From Streptomyces prasinopilosus (GTDB lineage: Bacteria > Actinomycetota > Actinomycetes > Streptomycetales > Streptomycetaceae): a stretch of 35,562 nt of DNA. Numbering within the stretch: position 1 is the stretch's first letter; each line of letters opens with the position of its first letter. The position numbers and the translations under genes were made by a program. The stretch spans positions 1 through 35,562 of the forward strand of contig NZ_LIRG01000035.1 in NCBI RefSeq assembly GCF_001419695.1, in the 5' to 3' direction. A model generated the notes under the pieces. It worked only from the letters and a program-made list of their open reading frames with translations, was not told where the DNA came from and did not search any database. Positions 1 through 6,676 of this stretch are shown here, one piece after another.

Positions 1-324
1 GGCGGGGGCGGCGGGCCGCGCCCGGAGGCGCGGCGGAGGCCCGTGCCGACGCGGCGCCGCTCGGGGCGAGGTCCCCGGCGGCGGGAGGGATACGGGCACG
101 CGCGGGCACCGGATCCCGAGCAGGTCGTCCCTTTTGCGTAGGACACGCGCATGATGAACCGGAGCTGGACAGCGGAGCCCGGGCACTGCGGGCACCCCGG
201 GCGGGCACGGTCACGGCGGGCGCCGGCGCGCCGGAGGGTGGATCCGGGCGGTGGCGGTCCGGGTGGACCACGGGGGACCGGGCGTGGTGAACCGCTGTCG
301 CGACCGCCCCGACGTGCGCCTGAA
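1..324. other. Non-coding left flank, very GC-rich
   Basis: No convincing gene was found here. The longest open frames are rich in Arg, Gly and Pro, as expected from random reading of GC-rich DNA, and none shows a recognisable domain. A 67-codon frame at 151-354 has no clear ribosome site and runs into the operator region of the following operon, so I do not call it. The left part could be the upstream region of a gene outside the window. Confidence 0.5.
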
Positions 325-361
325 GGAACCGGTGTGATCTTGGAACCGCCATGATCGGTTC
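325..361. promoter_or_regulatory. Candidate operator: direct repeat plus inverted repeat
   Basis: GGAACCG occurs at 325-331 and again at 342-348. Each copy is followed by a TGATC three bases later, giving two 15-nt units with 12 matches, spaced 17 nt start to start. The second copy is also the left arm of a perfect inverted repeat, GAACCG (343-348) and CGGTTC (356-361), around a 7-nt spacer. It lies just upstream of the predicted -35 of the biosynthetic operon, a normal place for an activator or repressor site. The binding protein is unknown and no regulator gene is present in the operon. Confidence 0.45.
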
Positions 362-374
362 ACGAATTAGTTGC

Positions 375-402
375 TTGCGGGATCGTTCGGTCTCGGTATA
401 CG
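375..402 (+). promoter_or_regulatory. Putative sigma70-type promoter of the biosynthetic operon
   Basis: TTGCGG (375-380) and TATACG (397-402) are separated by 16 nt in a locally AT-richer stretch. Transcription would then begin near 408-410. That leaves almost no leader before the GTG at 415 but a normal leader before the ATG at 439, which supports the later start for the first gene. This is a prediction from sequence only. Confidence 0.45.
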
Positions 403-438
403 TTTCGCGGCGCAGTGACGATCAATGCGGGGGGCTTC

Positions 439-1704
439 ATGGATCGAAGAGCTGAAGGATGCGCGACGTCCGCGTCGCACGAATGTCATGTGCTGGTCAT
501 TCATCGGTGGCGGGCGGAGTACGTCGACTACGCGGCCGTGCTCGACCACACCGTCCACCGCGTCAGCTACGTCACGACCGAGGTCGGTCTCACCCGGGTG
601 CCCGAACAGGCCGCCGGTGTCGAGGTCGTCCCGAAGACCGACGACCTCGCGGCGGTGCGCCGGGCGGTCTCGGCGCTCGCGGAGCGGCACGGGCCGCCCC
701 GGCGGATCATCGCGCTGAAGGAGGACGACCTGCTGACGGCGGCGACGCTCCGGGCCGAGTGGGGATGCGAGGGAACACAGCCCGACCAGGCGTTACGGTT
801 CCTCGACAAGTCGGTGATGGCCGAGACGGTCGCCGCCCGCGGGCTCGCGGTCCCGCCCTTCGCGGCGGTCGACAGCGCCGACGACGTCCGCGCCTTCGCG
901 GCGGAGCACGGCTGGCCCGTCATCGTCAAGCCGCGGATCGGCAGCTCCAGCGACGGCGTCGCGCGACTGGACGGGCCGGCCGACGCGGAGCGGATCGACT
1001 TCGCCGGGCGGCCGATGCTTGCCCAGGTCTACAACCCGCACCCGATCTACCACGTGGACGGCGTGTATCTGGACAAGCGCCTCGTCGCCTTCCGCGCCTC
1101 CCGGTACGTCAACACCTGCCTCGACTTCCGAACCGGCGACTACCTGGGATCGGTCGAGGAGGACGACCCGGTGACCGTGTCGGCGATCGGCGCCGCCGCG
1201 GAGCGCTTCGTCGGCGCCTTCGACACCGACCCGCTGGTGTTCCACCTCGAGCTGTTCGTCGCGCCGGCGGCCGCCACGGGCGAGCCGGAGTGCACCTTCC
1301 TCGAGGTCGGAGCCCGGGTGGGGGGAAGTGAGATCCCGTTCCTGTGGCGGGAGGTCCACGGGTACGACCTGATGGCGGCGGCGCTCAAGCTGCAGCTGGG
1401 CGAGCCCCTGGACCCGCCGGTGCTGAAGAACGACGACATCGCCGGCTGGCTGCTGGTGCCGTCGCCGGCGCGGCGGCCCTGCCGCATCACCGAGGTCACC
1501 CCGCTGAGCGGGCGGGTCCCCGGCCTGTACGCCGAGGCACTGCTGGGCCGGGGCGAAGTGCTGCCGCCGGCCGACGCCTACTACGAGCACGTGGGCGGCC
1601 GGTTCCGGTTCCGGGGCGCCACGAGCCGGACGGTCGAGGAAGCCATCCAGGCCGCCGCCGCCGACTTCCGTATCAGCGCCGAGCCGGTGGGAGACAGCGC
1701 ATGA
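439..1704 (+). CDS. ATP-grasp carboxylate-amine ligase A
   Basis: A 421-residue ATP-grasp enzyme. The family activates a carboxylate as an acyl phosphate using ATP and Mg2+ and joins it to an amine. The nucleotide-binding segment VIVKPRIGSSSDG has its lysine near residue 164. The metal-binding acidic segment FHLELF then EVGARVGG starts near residue 289. I chose ATG 439 because it has a GGGG-rich ribosome site 7-12 nt upstream and a fitting promoter; a GTG at 415 would add eight residues. The gene stops in an ATGA overlap with a second, divergent ATP-grasp gene. Codon 119 (793-795) is TTA, rare in Streptomyces and suggesting bldA dependence. Substrates are unknown. The likely role is amide bond formation in a pathway without an NRPS, but a biotin-carboxylase or purine-type reaction cannot be excluded from sequence alone. 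Confidence 0.85.
   Translation: MDRRAEGCATSASHECHVLVIHRWRAEYVDYAAVLDHTVHRVSYVTTEVGLTRVPEQAAGVEVVPKTDDLAAVRRAVSALAERHGPPRRIIALKEDDLLTAATLRAEWGCEGTQPDQALRFLDKSVMAETVAARGLAVPPFAAVDSADDVRAFAAEHGWPVIVKPRIGSSSDGVARLDGPADAERIDFAGRPMLAQVYNPHPIYHVDGVYLDKRLVAFRASRYVNTCLDFRTGDYLGSVEEDDPVTVSAIGAAAERFVGAFDTDPLVFHLELFVAPAAATGEPECTFLEVGARVGGSEIPFLWREVHGYDLMAAALKLQLGEPLDPPVLKNDDIAGWLLVPSPARRPCRITEVTPLSGRVPGLYAEALLGRGEVLPPADAYYEHVGGRFRFRGATSRTVEEAIQAAAADFRISAEPVGDSA
793..795 (+). promoter_or_regulatory. In-frame TTA leucine codon (bldA checkpoint)
   Basis: The frame from 439 reads CAG GCG TTA CGG TTC here (Q-A-L-R-F). TTA is decoded by the bldA tRNA in Streptomyces, which becomes abundant late in growth. Being in the first gene of a translationally coupled operon, it could gate the whole pathway. 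Confidence 0.8.
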
Positions 1705-2957
1705 AGCACGTCGTACTGGTCGATCCGTACGCGCCGGCCCGGGGACTGCCGCCCGCGTTCCTGGAGGCGGGCTACCCCTGCGTCCGCCTGCAGAGCACCG
1801 CGGAGGTCCCGGAGGTGTACCGGGGTCCGCTGGACCTCGGCGGCTACGTCACGAACGTGGTCCACCGGGGCGACGTCGAGGACACCATCCGGCAACTGGC
1901 CGCGTACCAGCCGGTGGCCGTCATCACCGGCAGCGAACTGGGCGTCGAACTGGCCGACGAGATCAGCGAGTCGATGGGCCTGGACACCAACGGCGCCAAG
2001 CTGAGCGCCACCAGGCGGGACAAGTTCCAGATGATCGAGCAGGTGGCGGCGGCCGGGCTGCGGACGCCGCGTCAGGTGCACGTGACCGACGAGGCGGAAC
2101 TGCGCGCGTGGCACCGCGAGATCGGTGGCCGGATCGTGGTCAAGCCGCTGCGCAGCGCCGCCGGCGACGGCGTCGCCTTCTGCGACGATCCCGACCGGTC
2201 CGCGGCGGCCCTCGCGGAGATCATGGGGCGGGAGAACATCTTCTCGCTGCCGAACCTCGGCGTGGTGGCCCAGGAGTACCTCCTGGGCGCGGAATACATC
2301 GTCAACACGGTGAGCCGCGCCGGGCGCCACCATGTCACCGACATCTGGGGATCCGGCCGGCTGTCCGCGAACGGGATCGCGGACCTGCTGGTGGAAAGCG
2401 TCCTGCTGGAGCCGGAGGCACCCGGTCTCGACGCGTTGACCGTCTACGCGTTCGCCGTTCTGGACGCCCTCGGCATTCGATTCGGCCCGGCCCACCTGGA
2501 GATCAAAATGACTCCGGACGGACCCTGCCTCGTCGAGGTCGGCGCGCGCATCTCGGGCGGCGAACTGCCCTACTTCGCGGCCGAGGCGATCGGCGCGTCA
2601 CAGCTCGACTGGACCGTCGACTGCTACGTCCGGCCGGAACGCTTCGATGCGCGCTGCGGCACGCCGTACCGGCCCAAGCACCACTTCGCCTGGTCGGCGC
2701 TGGTCTCGCCGTACCACGGGACGCTCGTCTCCTACCGGGGGCTCGAACAGATCGAGGCCCTGCCGAGCTTCCGCGCGGCCCGGATCCTCGTCGCGCCGGG
2801 GAAGGCGATACGGCCCACCGTGAACGATCTGACCTACCCGCTCACCGTCACGCTGCACCACGAGTCCGATGGCGTTCTGCAGCGGGATCTGAACACGATC
2901 AGATATCTCGACGGTGCCGGCTTCTACGACGTGGACCACTACCAGCAGAACGGCTGA
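1701..2957 (+). CDS. ATP-grasp carboxylate-amine ligase B
   Basis: A 418-residue second ATP-grasp enzyme. It starts at the ATG inside the ATGA that ends ligase A, so the two are translationally coupled. The N-terminal pre-ATP-grasp domain begins MKHVVLVDPYAPARG. The ATP-binding segment VVKPLRSAAGDGVAF has its lysine near residue 148. The segment AHLEIKMT followed by EVGARISGGE (Glu near 279) provides the metal ligands. It shares the fold and the EVGAR motif with ligase A but little other sequence, so this is not a recent duplication. Tandem ATP-grasps usually catalyse successive couplings or form one complex. With no adenylation or condensation domains nearby, they are the best candidates for the amide-forming steps. 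The substrate cannot be read from the sequence. Confidence 0.85.
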   Translation: MKHVVLVDPYAPARGLPPAFLEAGYPCVRLQSTAEVPEVYRGPLDLGGYVTNVVHRGDVEDTIRQLAAYQPVAVITGSELGVELADEISESMGLDTNGAKLSATRRDKFQMIEQVAAAGLRTPRQVHVTDEAELRAWHREIGGRIVVKPLRSAAGDGVAFCDDPDRSAAALAEIMGRENIFSLPNLGVVAQEYLLGAEYIVNTVSRAGRHHVTDIWGSGRLSANGIADLLVESVLLEPEAPGLDALTVYAFAVLDALGIRFGPAHLEIKMTPDGPCLVEVGARISGGELPYFAAEAIGASQLDWTVDCYVRPERFDARCGTPYRPKHHFAWSALVSPYHGTLVSYRGLEQIEALPSFRAARILVAPGKAIRPTVNDLTYPLTVTLHHESDGVLQRDLNTIRYLDGAGFYDVDHYQQNG

Positions 2958-2960
2958 CAC

Positions 2961-3653
2961 ATGCGCATTGTCGACCTGACCCACGGGTTCTCCGAGGGCA
3001 TGCCTTCGTATCCGGCGGACTGGTTCCCGCCCTTCTCGTTCGACCGGGCGATGACGCCGCAGACGGATCCGTACGGCACGAACCGCACGTTCTCCACGCT
3101 GCACATCTTTCCGCACAACGGCACCCACATCGAATACAAGCTGCACTTCTATCCCGGGACCGAGGGCATCGGGGAAGTGCCGCTCGAGACCCTGATCGGC
3201 CGTACGTGCGTGGCGGACCTGTCCCACAAGGGCGACCTGGAGCCGGTGACGGCCGAGGACCTGGACAAGGCCGTGGGCGACCTGTGGACGCCCGGGGACC
3301 GCCTCCTCGTCCGCACCGACTACCTGCGCGACAACTGGGGCGCCGCGGACTACTGGGACCGCCCGCCGTACATGACGCCGTCGGCCGCGCAGTGGGCCAT
3401 CGACAACGGCGCCGTCCTCGTCGGATTCGACTGCCTGACCGAGCGTCCCGGTGATGCCGAATCGCCGGTGCACCACGCGCTCCTGGCGGCCGGCATCCCG
3501 ATCCTGGAGTACGTGGCCAACCTGCACGAGCTGCGGCAGCCGGTGGTCCAGCTGTTCGCCCTGCCGATCAAGGTGGCCGACGTGGAGGCCGCGCCAGCCC
3601 GGGTGGTGGCCCTGGAGCACGCCGACGCGGCCGCCGCCACGGGGGGTCGCTGA
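2961..3653 (+). CDS. Cyclase-family metal-dependent hydrolase (kynurenine-formamidase type)
   Basis: A 230-residue member of the cyclase family, which includes bacterial kynurenine formamidase and polyketide or isatin hydrolases. The family metal-site signature HxGTHxDxPxH appears as HNGTHIEYKLH at residues 52-62: His52, His56 and His62 are kept, but the Asp is Glu58 and the Pro is Lys60. The length matches the family. The gene follows ligase B by 3 nt and precedes the TrpE gene by 1 nt, so it belongs to the operon. The family hydrolyses amides or cyclic amides, often next to an aniline nitrogen, which suits an anthranilate-derived substrate. That substrate assignment is inference; a ring-closing role is also possible. 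Confidence 0.8.
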   Translation: MRIVDLTHGFSEGMPSYPADWFPPFSFDRAMTPQTDPYGTNRTFSTLHIFPHNGTHIEYKLHFYPGTEGIGEVPLETLIGRTCVADLSHKGDLEPVTAEDLDKAVGDLWTPGDRLLVRTDYLRDNWGAADYWDRPPYMTPSAAQWAIDNGAVLVGFDCLTERPGDAESPVHHALLAAGIPILEYVANLHELRQPVVQLFALPIKVADVEAAPARVVALEHADAAAATGGR

Positions 3654-3654
3654 C

Positions 3655-5046
3655 ATGACCACCACCGTGGAGTCGCCCGCATTCCTGCGCAGCGGGTTAC
3701 GCCCCGGCGACGTCGTGCACCGGCACGAGTCGCGCGGACCCGACGTCGACGCGGTCGTCGCGGCGGCCGCACTGCGCGGCTCGGACCGGATCATGCTCAG
3801 CTGCCGGGCCGCGGAGACCGGACCGGTCGTGCTGATCGCGGTCGGCGAGCTGGCCGTCGCCCGCCGGGTGGGGCACCGGCGCGACCCGTCCGCGCCCGCA
3901 CCGGTCACGGCGGCGATCGACTTCCTGGACGGCCTGGAGTTCGCGTCCGGCGCGGGACCCGACGAACGCAGCTGGTACGGATGCATCGGGTACGACGCCG
4001 TCACCGACTTCGAGCGGCTGTCGCTGCAGTCGACGGGCCTGCCCACCTACGACCTGTTCCTGCCGGAGGTGCTGGTCCGGTTCGACCGGACCGGGACCAC
4101 GGTGGTCGGCCGGGGCGCCACGGCGCCGGCGGCCCGCGGCGCCGCCGAGCGCGTCGAGCGGGTGCTCCGGGGAGCCGGGGAGTTCGCGCAGACGCCGACC
4201 CGGGCCGGCGCGGGCACCTTCGGACACGGGGTGGACGAGTACCTGGAGGCCGTGCGCAGGGCCAAGGAGTACATCCTGGCCGGCGACATCTTCCAGGTCG
4301 TGCTGTCCACCCGGTACTCGGCACCCGCCGAGGCGGACGGCCTGACGGTGTACCGGCGGTTGGCGGAGTTCAACCGCTCGCCCTACCACTTCTACTACCG
4401 CAGCACGGACTTCGAGGTCGTCGGTGCGTCGCCGGAACCGTGCGTCACCCTCACCGACCGTGACGTTCTCATCCGGCCGCTGGCCGGCACGCGCCCCCGG
4501 GGCGCCGACCGCGCCGCGGACCTCATGGCCGAGCAGGACCTCCTCTCGTCGGAGAAGGAGCTGGCCGAGCACCGGATGCTCGTCGACCTGGCCCGCAACG
4601 ACCTCGGGCGGGTCTGCGCGCCGAGCACCGTCCGGGTGCCCCGCCTGATGGAGGTCGAGCGGTACTCCCATGTCATGCATATGACATCGGATGTGCGCGG
4701 GCGGCTCCGCCCCGGCTGCCGCACCGACGACCTCGTCCGCGCCAGTTTCCCGGCCGGCACCATGACCGGTGCTCCGAAGGTCCGCGCGATCGAGATCATC
4801 GACGAACTCGAGCCGGTCGGACGCGGCCTGTACTCGGGCGCGGTCGGCTCGTTCGGCGTGGGCCACGCCGACCTGTACCTGACCATCCGTGCGCTCGTCG
4901 TGCACGACGGCGGGATACACCTGCAGGCGGGCGGCGGGATCGTCTACGACTCCGATCCCCTCGCCGAACGCGAGGAGTGCCTGGCGAAGCTCCGGGCCGC
5001 CGCCCGCGCCGCCGCCGTCAGCCTCGGAGCGGGGGACCAAGCGTGA
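3655..5046 (+). CDS. trpE: Anthranilate synthase component I (chorismate-binding)
   Basis: A 463-residue chorismate-utilising enzyme expected to convert chorismate and ammonia to anthranilate. The N-terminal TrpE/PabB regulatory-type domain spans about 1-190 and the catalytic domain about 205-455. Visible motifs are PLAGTRPRG (from 275), LARNDLGRV, AGTMTGAPKVRAIEII (from 367) and AGGGIVYDSDP. An Ala at the PxAGT position is typical of anthranilate synthases, while PabB enzymes usually have Lys there. The ATG is 1 nt after the cyclase stop, and the stop overlaps the glutaminase start as GTGA. Codon 15 (3697-3699) is TTA. The setting, with its own DAHP synthase, indicates a pathway-dedicated copy rather than the primary trp gene. 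Stopping at aminodeoxyisochorismate is possible, but no isochorismatase is present to use it. Confidence 0.92.
   Translation: MTTTVESPAFLRSGLRPGDVVHRHESRGPDVDAVVAAAALRGSDRIMLSCRAAETGPVVLIAVGELAVARRVGHRRDPSAPAPVTAAIDFLDGLEFASGAGPDERSWYGCIGYDAVTDFERLSLQSTGLPTYDLFLPEVLVRFDRTGTTVVGRGATAPAARGAAERVERVLRGAGEFAQTPTRAGAGTFGHGVDEYLEAVRRAKEYILAGDIFQVVLSTRYSAPAEADGLTVYRRLAEFNRSPYHFYYRSTDFEVVGASPEPCVTLTDRDVLIRPLAGTRPRGADRAADLMAEQDLLSSEKELAEHRMLVDLARNDLGRVCAPSTVRVPRLMEVERYSHVMHMTSDVRGRLRPGCRTDDLVRASFPAGTMTGAPKVRAIEIIDELEPVGRGLYSGAVGSFGVGHADLYLTIRALVVHDGGIHLQAGGGIVYDSDPLAEREECLAKLRAAARAAAVSLGAGDQA
3697..3699 (+). promoter_or_regulatory. Second in-frame TTA leucine codon
   Basis: Codon 15 of the anthranilate synthase gene reads TTA (R-S-G-L-R). 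With the TTA at 793 this makes two bldA-dependent codons in the upstream part of the operon. I found no in-frame TTA in any other gene of the window. Confidence 0.8.
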
Positions 5047-5624
5047 TCGTCATCATCGACAACTACGACTCCTTCGTCTACAACCTCGCGCAGTACAGCG
5101 GCCAACTCGGGCACGAGTGCCGCGTCGTGCGGAACAACGCGGCGACCGTGGACGAGATCGCCTCGCTGAACCCCGCCCTGATCCTCATCTCGCCCGGCCC
5201 GGGCGGGCCGCGGGACGCGGGCGTCTCGCTGGAACTCGTCCGCGACCTCGGCCGGCGTGTGCCGATCCTCGGCGTGTGCCTCGGGCACCAGTGCATCGCG
5301 GAGGCGTTCGGCGCGCGCGTGGTCCGGGCGGCGCTGCCGATGCACGGCAAGCTCAGCCCCGTCTTCCACCAGGGAACCGGCGCCTTCACCGGGCTGCCGA
5401 GCCCGCTGGACGTGACGCGGTACCACTCGCTGACCGTCGACCCGGCGTCCCTGCCGGAGGAACTCGTCGTGACGGCCTGGACGGACGCCGGCGAGGTCAT
5501 GGGACTGCGGCACCGCGACCTGCCGATCGAGGGCGTGCAGTTCCACCCGGAATCCCTGTTCACCGAGAAGGGCCTCGACATGGTGGCGAACGCGCTGAAG
5601 GCAGCCGAGCGGGTGACGGCATGA
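5043..5624 (+). CDS. trpG: Anthranilate synthase component II (glutamine amidotransferase)
   Basis: A 193-residue class I glutamine amidotransferase supplying ammonia to the TrpE subunit encoded immediately upstream. The catalytic triad is visible: Cys79 in GVCLGHQ, and His168 and Glu170 in FHPES. The oxyanion-strand motif SPGPGGP is near residue 50. The start is the GTG of a GTGA overlap, and the protein begins MIVIIDNYDSF as is standard for the family, so an upstream ATG at 4977 is rejected. The stop overlaps the next start as ATGA. A PabA role cannot be excluded by sequence, but the TrpE partner makes anthranilate synthase the better call. Confidence 0.92.
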   Translation: MIVIIDNYDSFVYNLAQYSGQLGHECRVVRNNAATVDEIASLNPALILISPGPGGPRDAGVSLELVRDLGRRVPILGVCLGHQCIAEAFGARVVRAALPMHGKLSPVFHQGTGAFTGLPSPLDVTRYHSLTVDPASLPEELVVTAWTDAGEVMGLRHRDLPIEGVQFHPESLFTEKGLDMVANALKAAERVTA

Positions 5625-6676
5625 CGGGCTACGGAGACAAGGACATGGCCACGCACCTCCAGGACATCCTCCGGTGGCACTTCGGCCCCGGGACCGGATC
5701 GCCGTTCTGGCTGAAGCGGAAGGACAGCCTCGGCTTCGACCCCCTACGCGACGTCGTCGAGTTCGCCGATCTGCGGAAGTTCCCCGACCTGAGCGACGAA
5801 CTGCGCACGGTCCCGGTCGACGACCTGAAGCCGGCCGGCTCGGCCGACAGCCCGTTCGAGGTGTACGAGTCGGGCGGCACGCTCGGCGTGCCCAAGCGCG
5901 TCGTCGAGCACCGGTCCCGGCTGGAGGGCGTGGACTGGGTCGAGACCGTGCTGCCCGCGTTCGGCGGCGGCGGCCACTGGCTGCACGTCGGGCCGACGGG
6001 ACCGCACATCGTCGGCCGCTCCGTGCGCCGGCTGGCACACCTGCGCCGCTCCATGTTCTTCACCGTGGACTTCGACCCGCGGTGGGTGAAGCTGCTGATC
6101 CGGACCGATCGGCGGCCCCTGGCCGACGAGTACGTCCAGCACGTCCTCGACCAGGTCGAGACCATCGCCCGGTCGCAGGACATACGGGTCCTGTTCATCA
6201 CGCCGCCCGTGCTGGAGGCGCTGTGCGCGCGCCCGAAGCTCTACGGCATGCTGGCCGACCGCGTCACCGGCATCATCTGGAGCGGCACCAGCATCAGCGG
6301 CACCTCCCTGCGGCTGCTCCAAACCGAGTTCTTCCCGCACGCCGAGGTGCGCGGGATCTACGGCAACAGCCTCATGGGCATCGCGCCGCAGCGGTCTCCC
6401 GAGCCCGGCGACACGCATCCGTGCGTCTTCCGGACCTTCCAGCCCCGGTCGGTCGTCGAGGTGGTGGACCCGGACACGGGCGAGCGGGTGGCGCCCGGCG
6501 AGCGGGGCCGCGTCCTCGTGCACCTGCTGACGAGGGATCTGTTCCTGCCCAACGTGCGGGAGCGCGACACCGCGGTACGGATCGTCCCGGGCGGGCCGGG
6601 CGACGGCGACGACCTCGCCGACGTGCAGCCCTTCCGCCCGGCGTCCGGTGCGAAGGTGATCGAGGGCGTGTACTAG
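5621..6676 (+). CDS. Adenylate-forming enzyme, LuxE-like / short acyl-CoA-ligase-like
   Basis: A 351-residue protein of the ANL-type adenylating superfamily. The phosphate-binding motif is YESGGTLGVPK, beginning at residue 82. A central IYGNSLMG segment resembles the adenine-binding motif, followed by a VVDPDTGERVAPGERGRVLVH stretch typical of phenylacetate-CoA-ligase-like proteins. At 351 residues it lacks most of the mobile C-terminal domain of standard CoA ligases and matches the size of LuxE acyl-protein synthetase. It sits directly before a LuxC-like reductase with no gap, the same gene pair as in fatty-acid reductase complexes. I infer that it activates an aromatic acid, plausibly anthranilate or a derivative, as an acyl adenylate. 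Transfer to CoA or to the ACP of this operon is an alternative. Confidence 0.7.
   Translation: MTGYGDKDMATHLQDILRWHFGPGTGSPFWLKRKDSLGFDPLRDVVEFADLRKFPDLSDELRTVPVDDLKPAGSADSPFEVYESGGTLGVPKRVVEHRSRLEGVDWVETVLPAFGGGGHWLHVGPTGPHIVGRSVRRLAHLRRSMFFTVDFDPRWVKLLIRTDRRPLADEYVQHVLDQVETIARSQDIRVLFITPPVLEALCARPKLYGMLADRVTGIIWSGTSISGTSLRLLQTEFFPHAEVRGIYGNSLMGIAPQRSPEPGDTHPCVFRTFQPRSVVEVVDPDTGERVAPGERGRVLVHLLTRDLFLPNVRERDTAVRIVPGGPGDGDDLADVQPFRPASGAKVIEGVY

Noticed and set aside
151-354. 67-codon plus-strand frame upstream of the operon
   Set aside because: No ribosome site or domain; it runs through the repeat-type operator.
459-1331. Long plus-strand frame (290 codons) inside the first ATP-grasp gene and similar long Arg/Gly/Pro-rich frames throughout
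   Set aside because: They overlap well-supported genes, have Arg/Pro/Gly-rich translations and no domain; typical shadows in high-GC DNA.
3655-5624. Phenazine-type biosynthesis suggested by a chorismate-using enzyme plus a DAHP synthase
   Set aside because: No isochorismatase (PhzD), PhzF, PhzA/B or PhzG homologue is present, and TrpE and TrpG are separate proteins as in anthranilate synthase.
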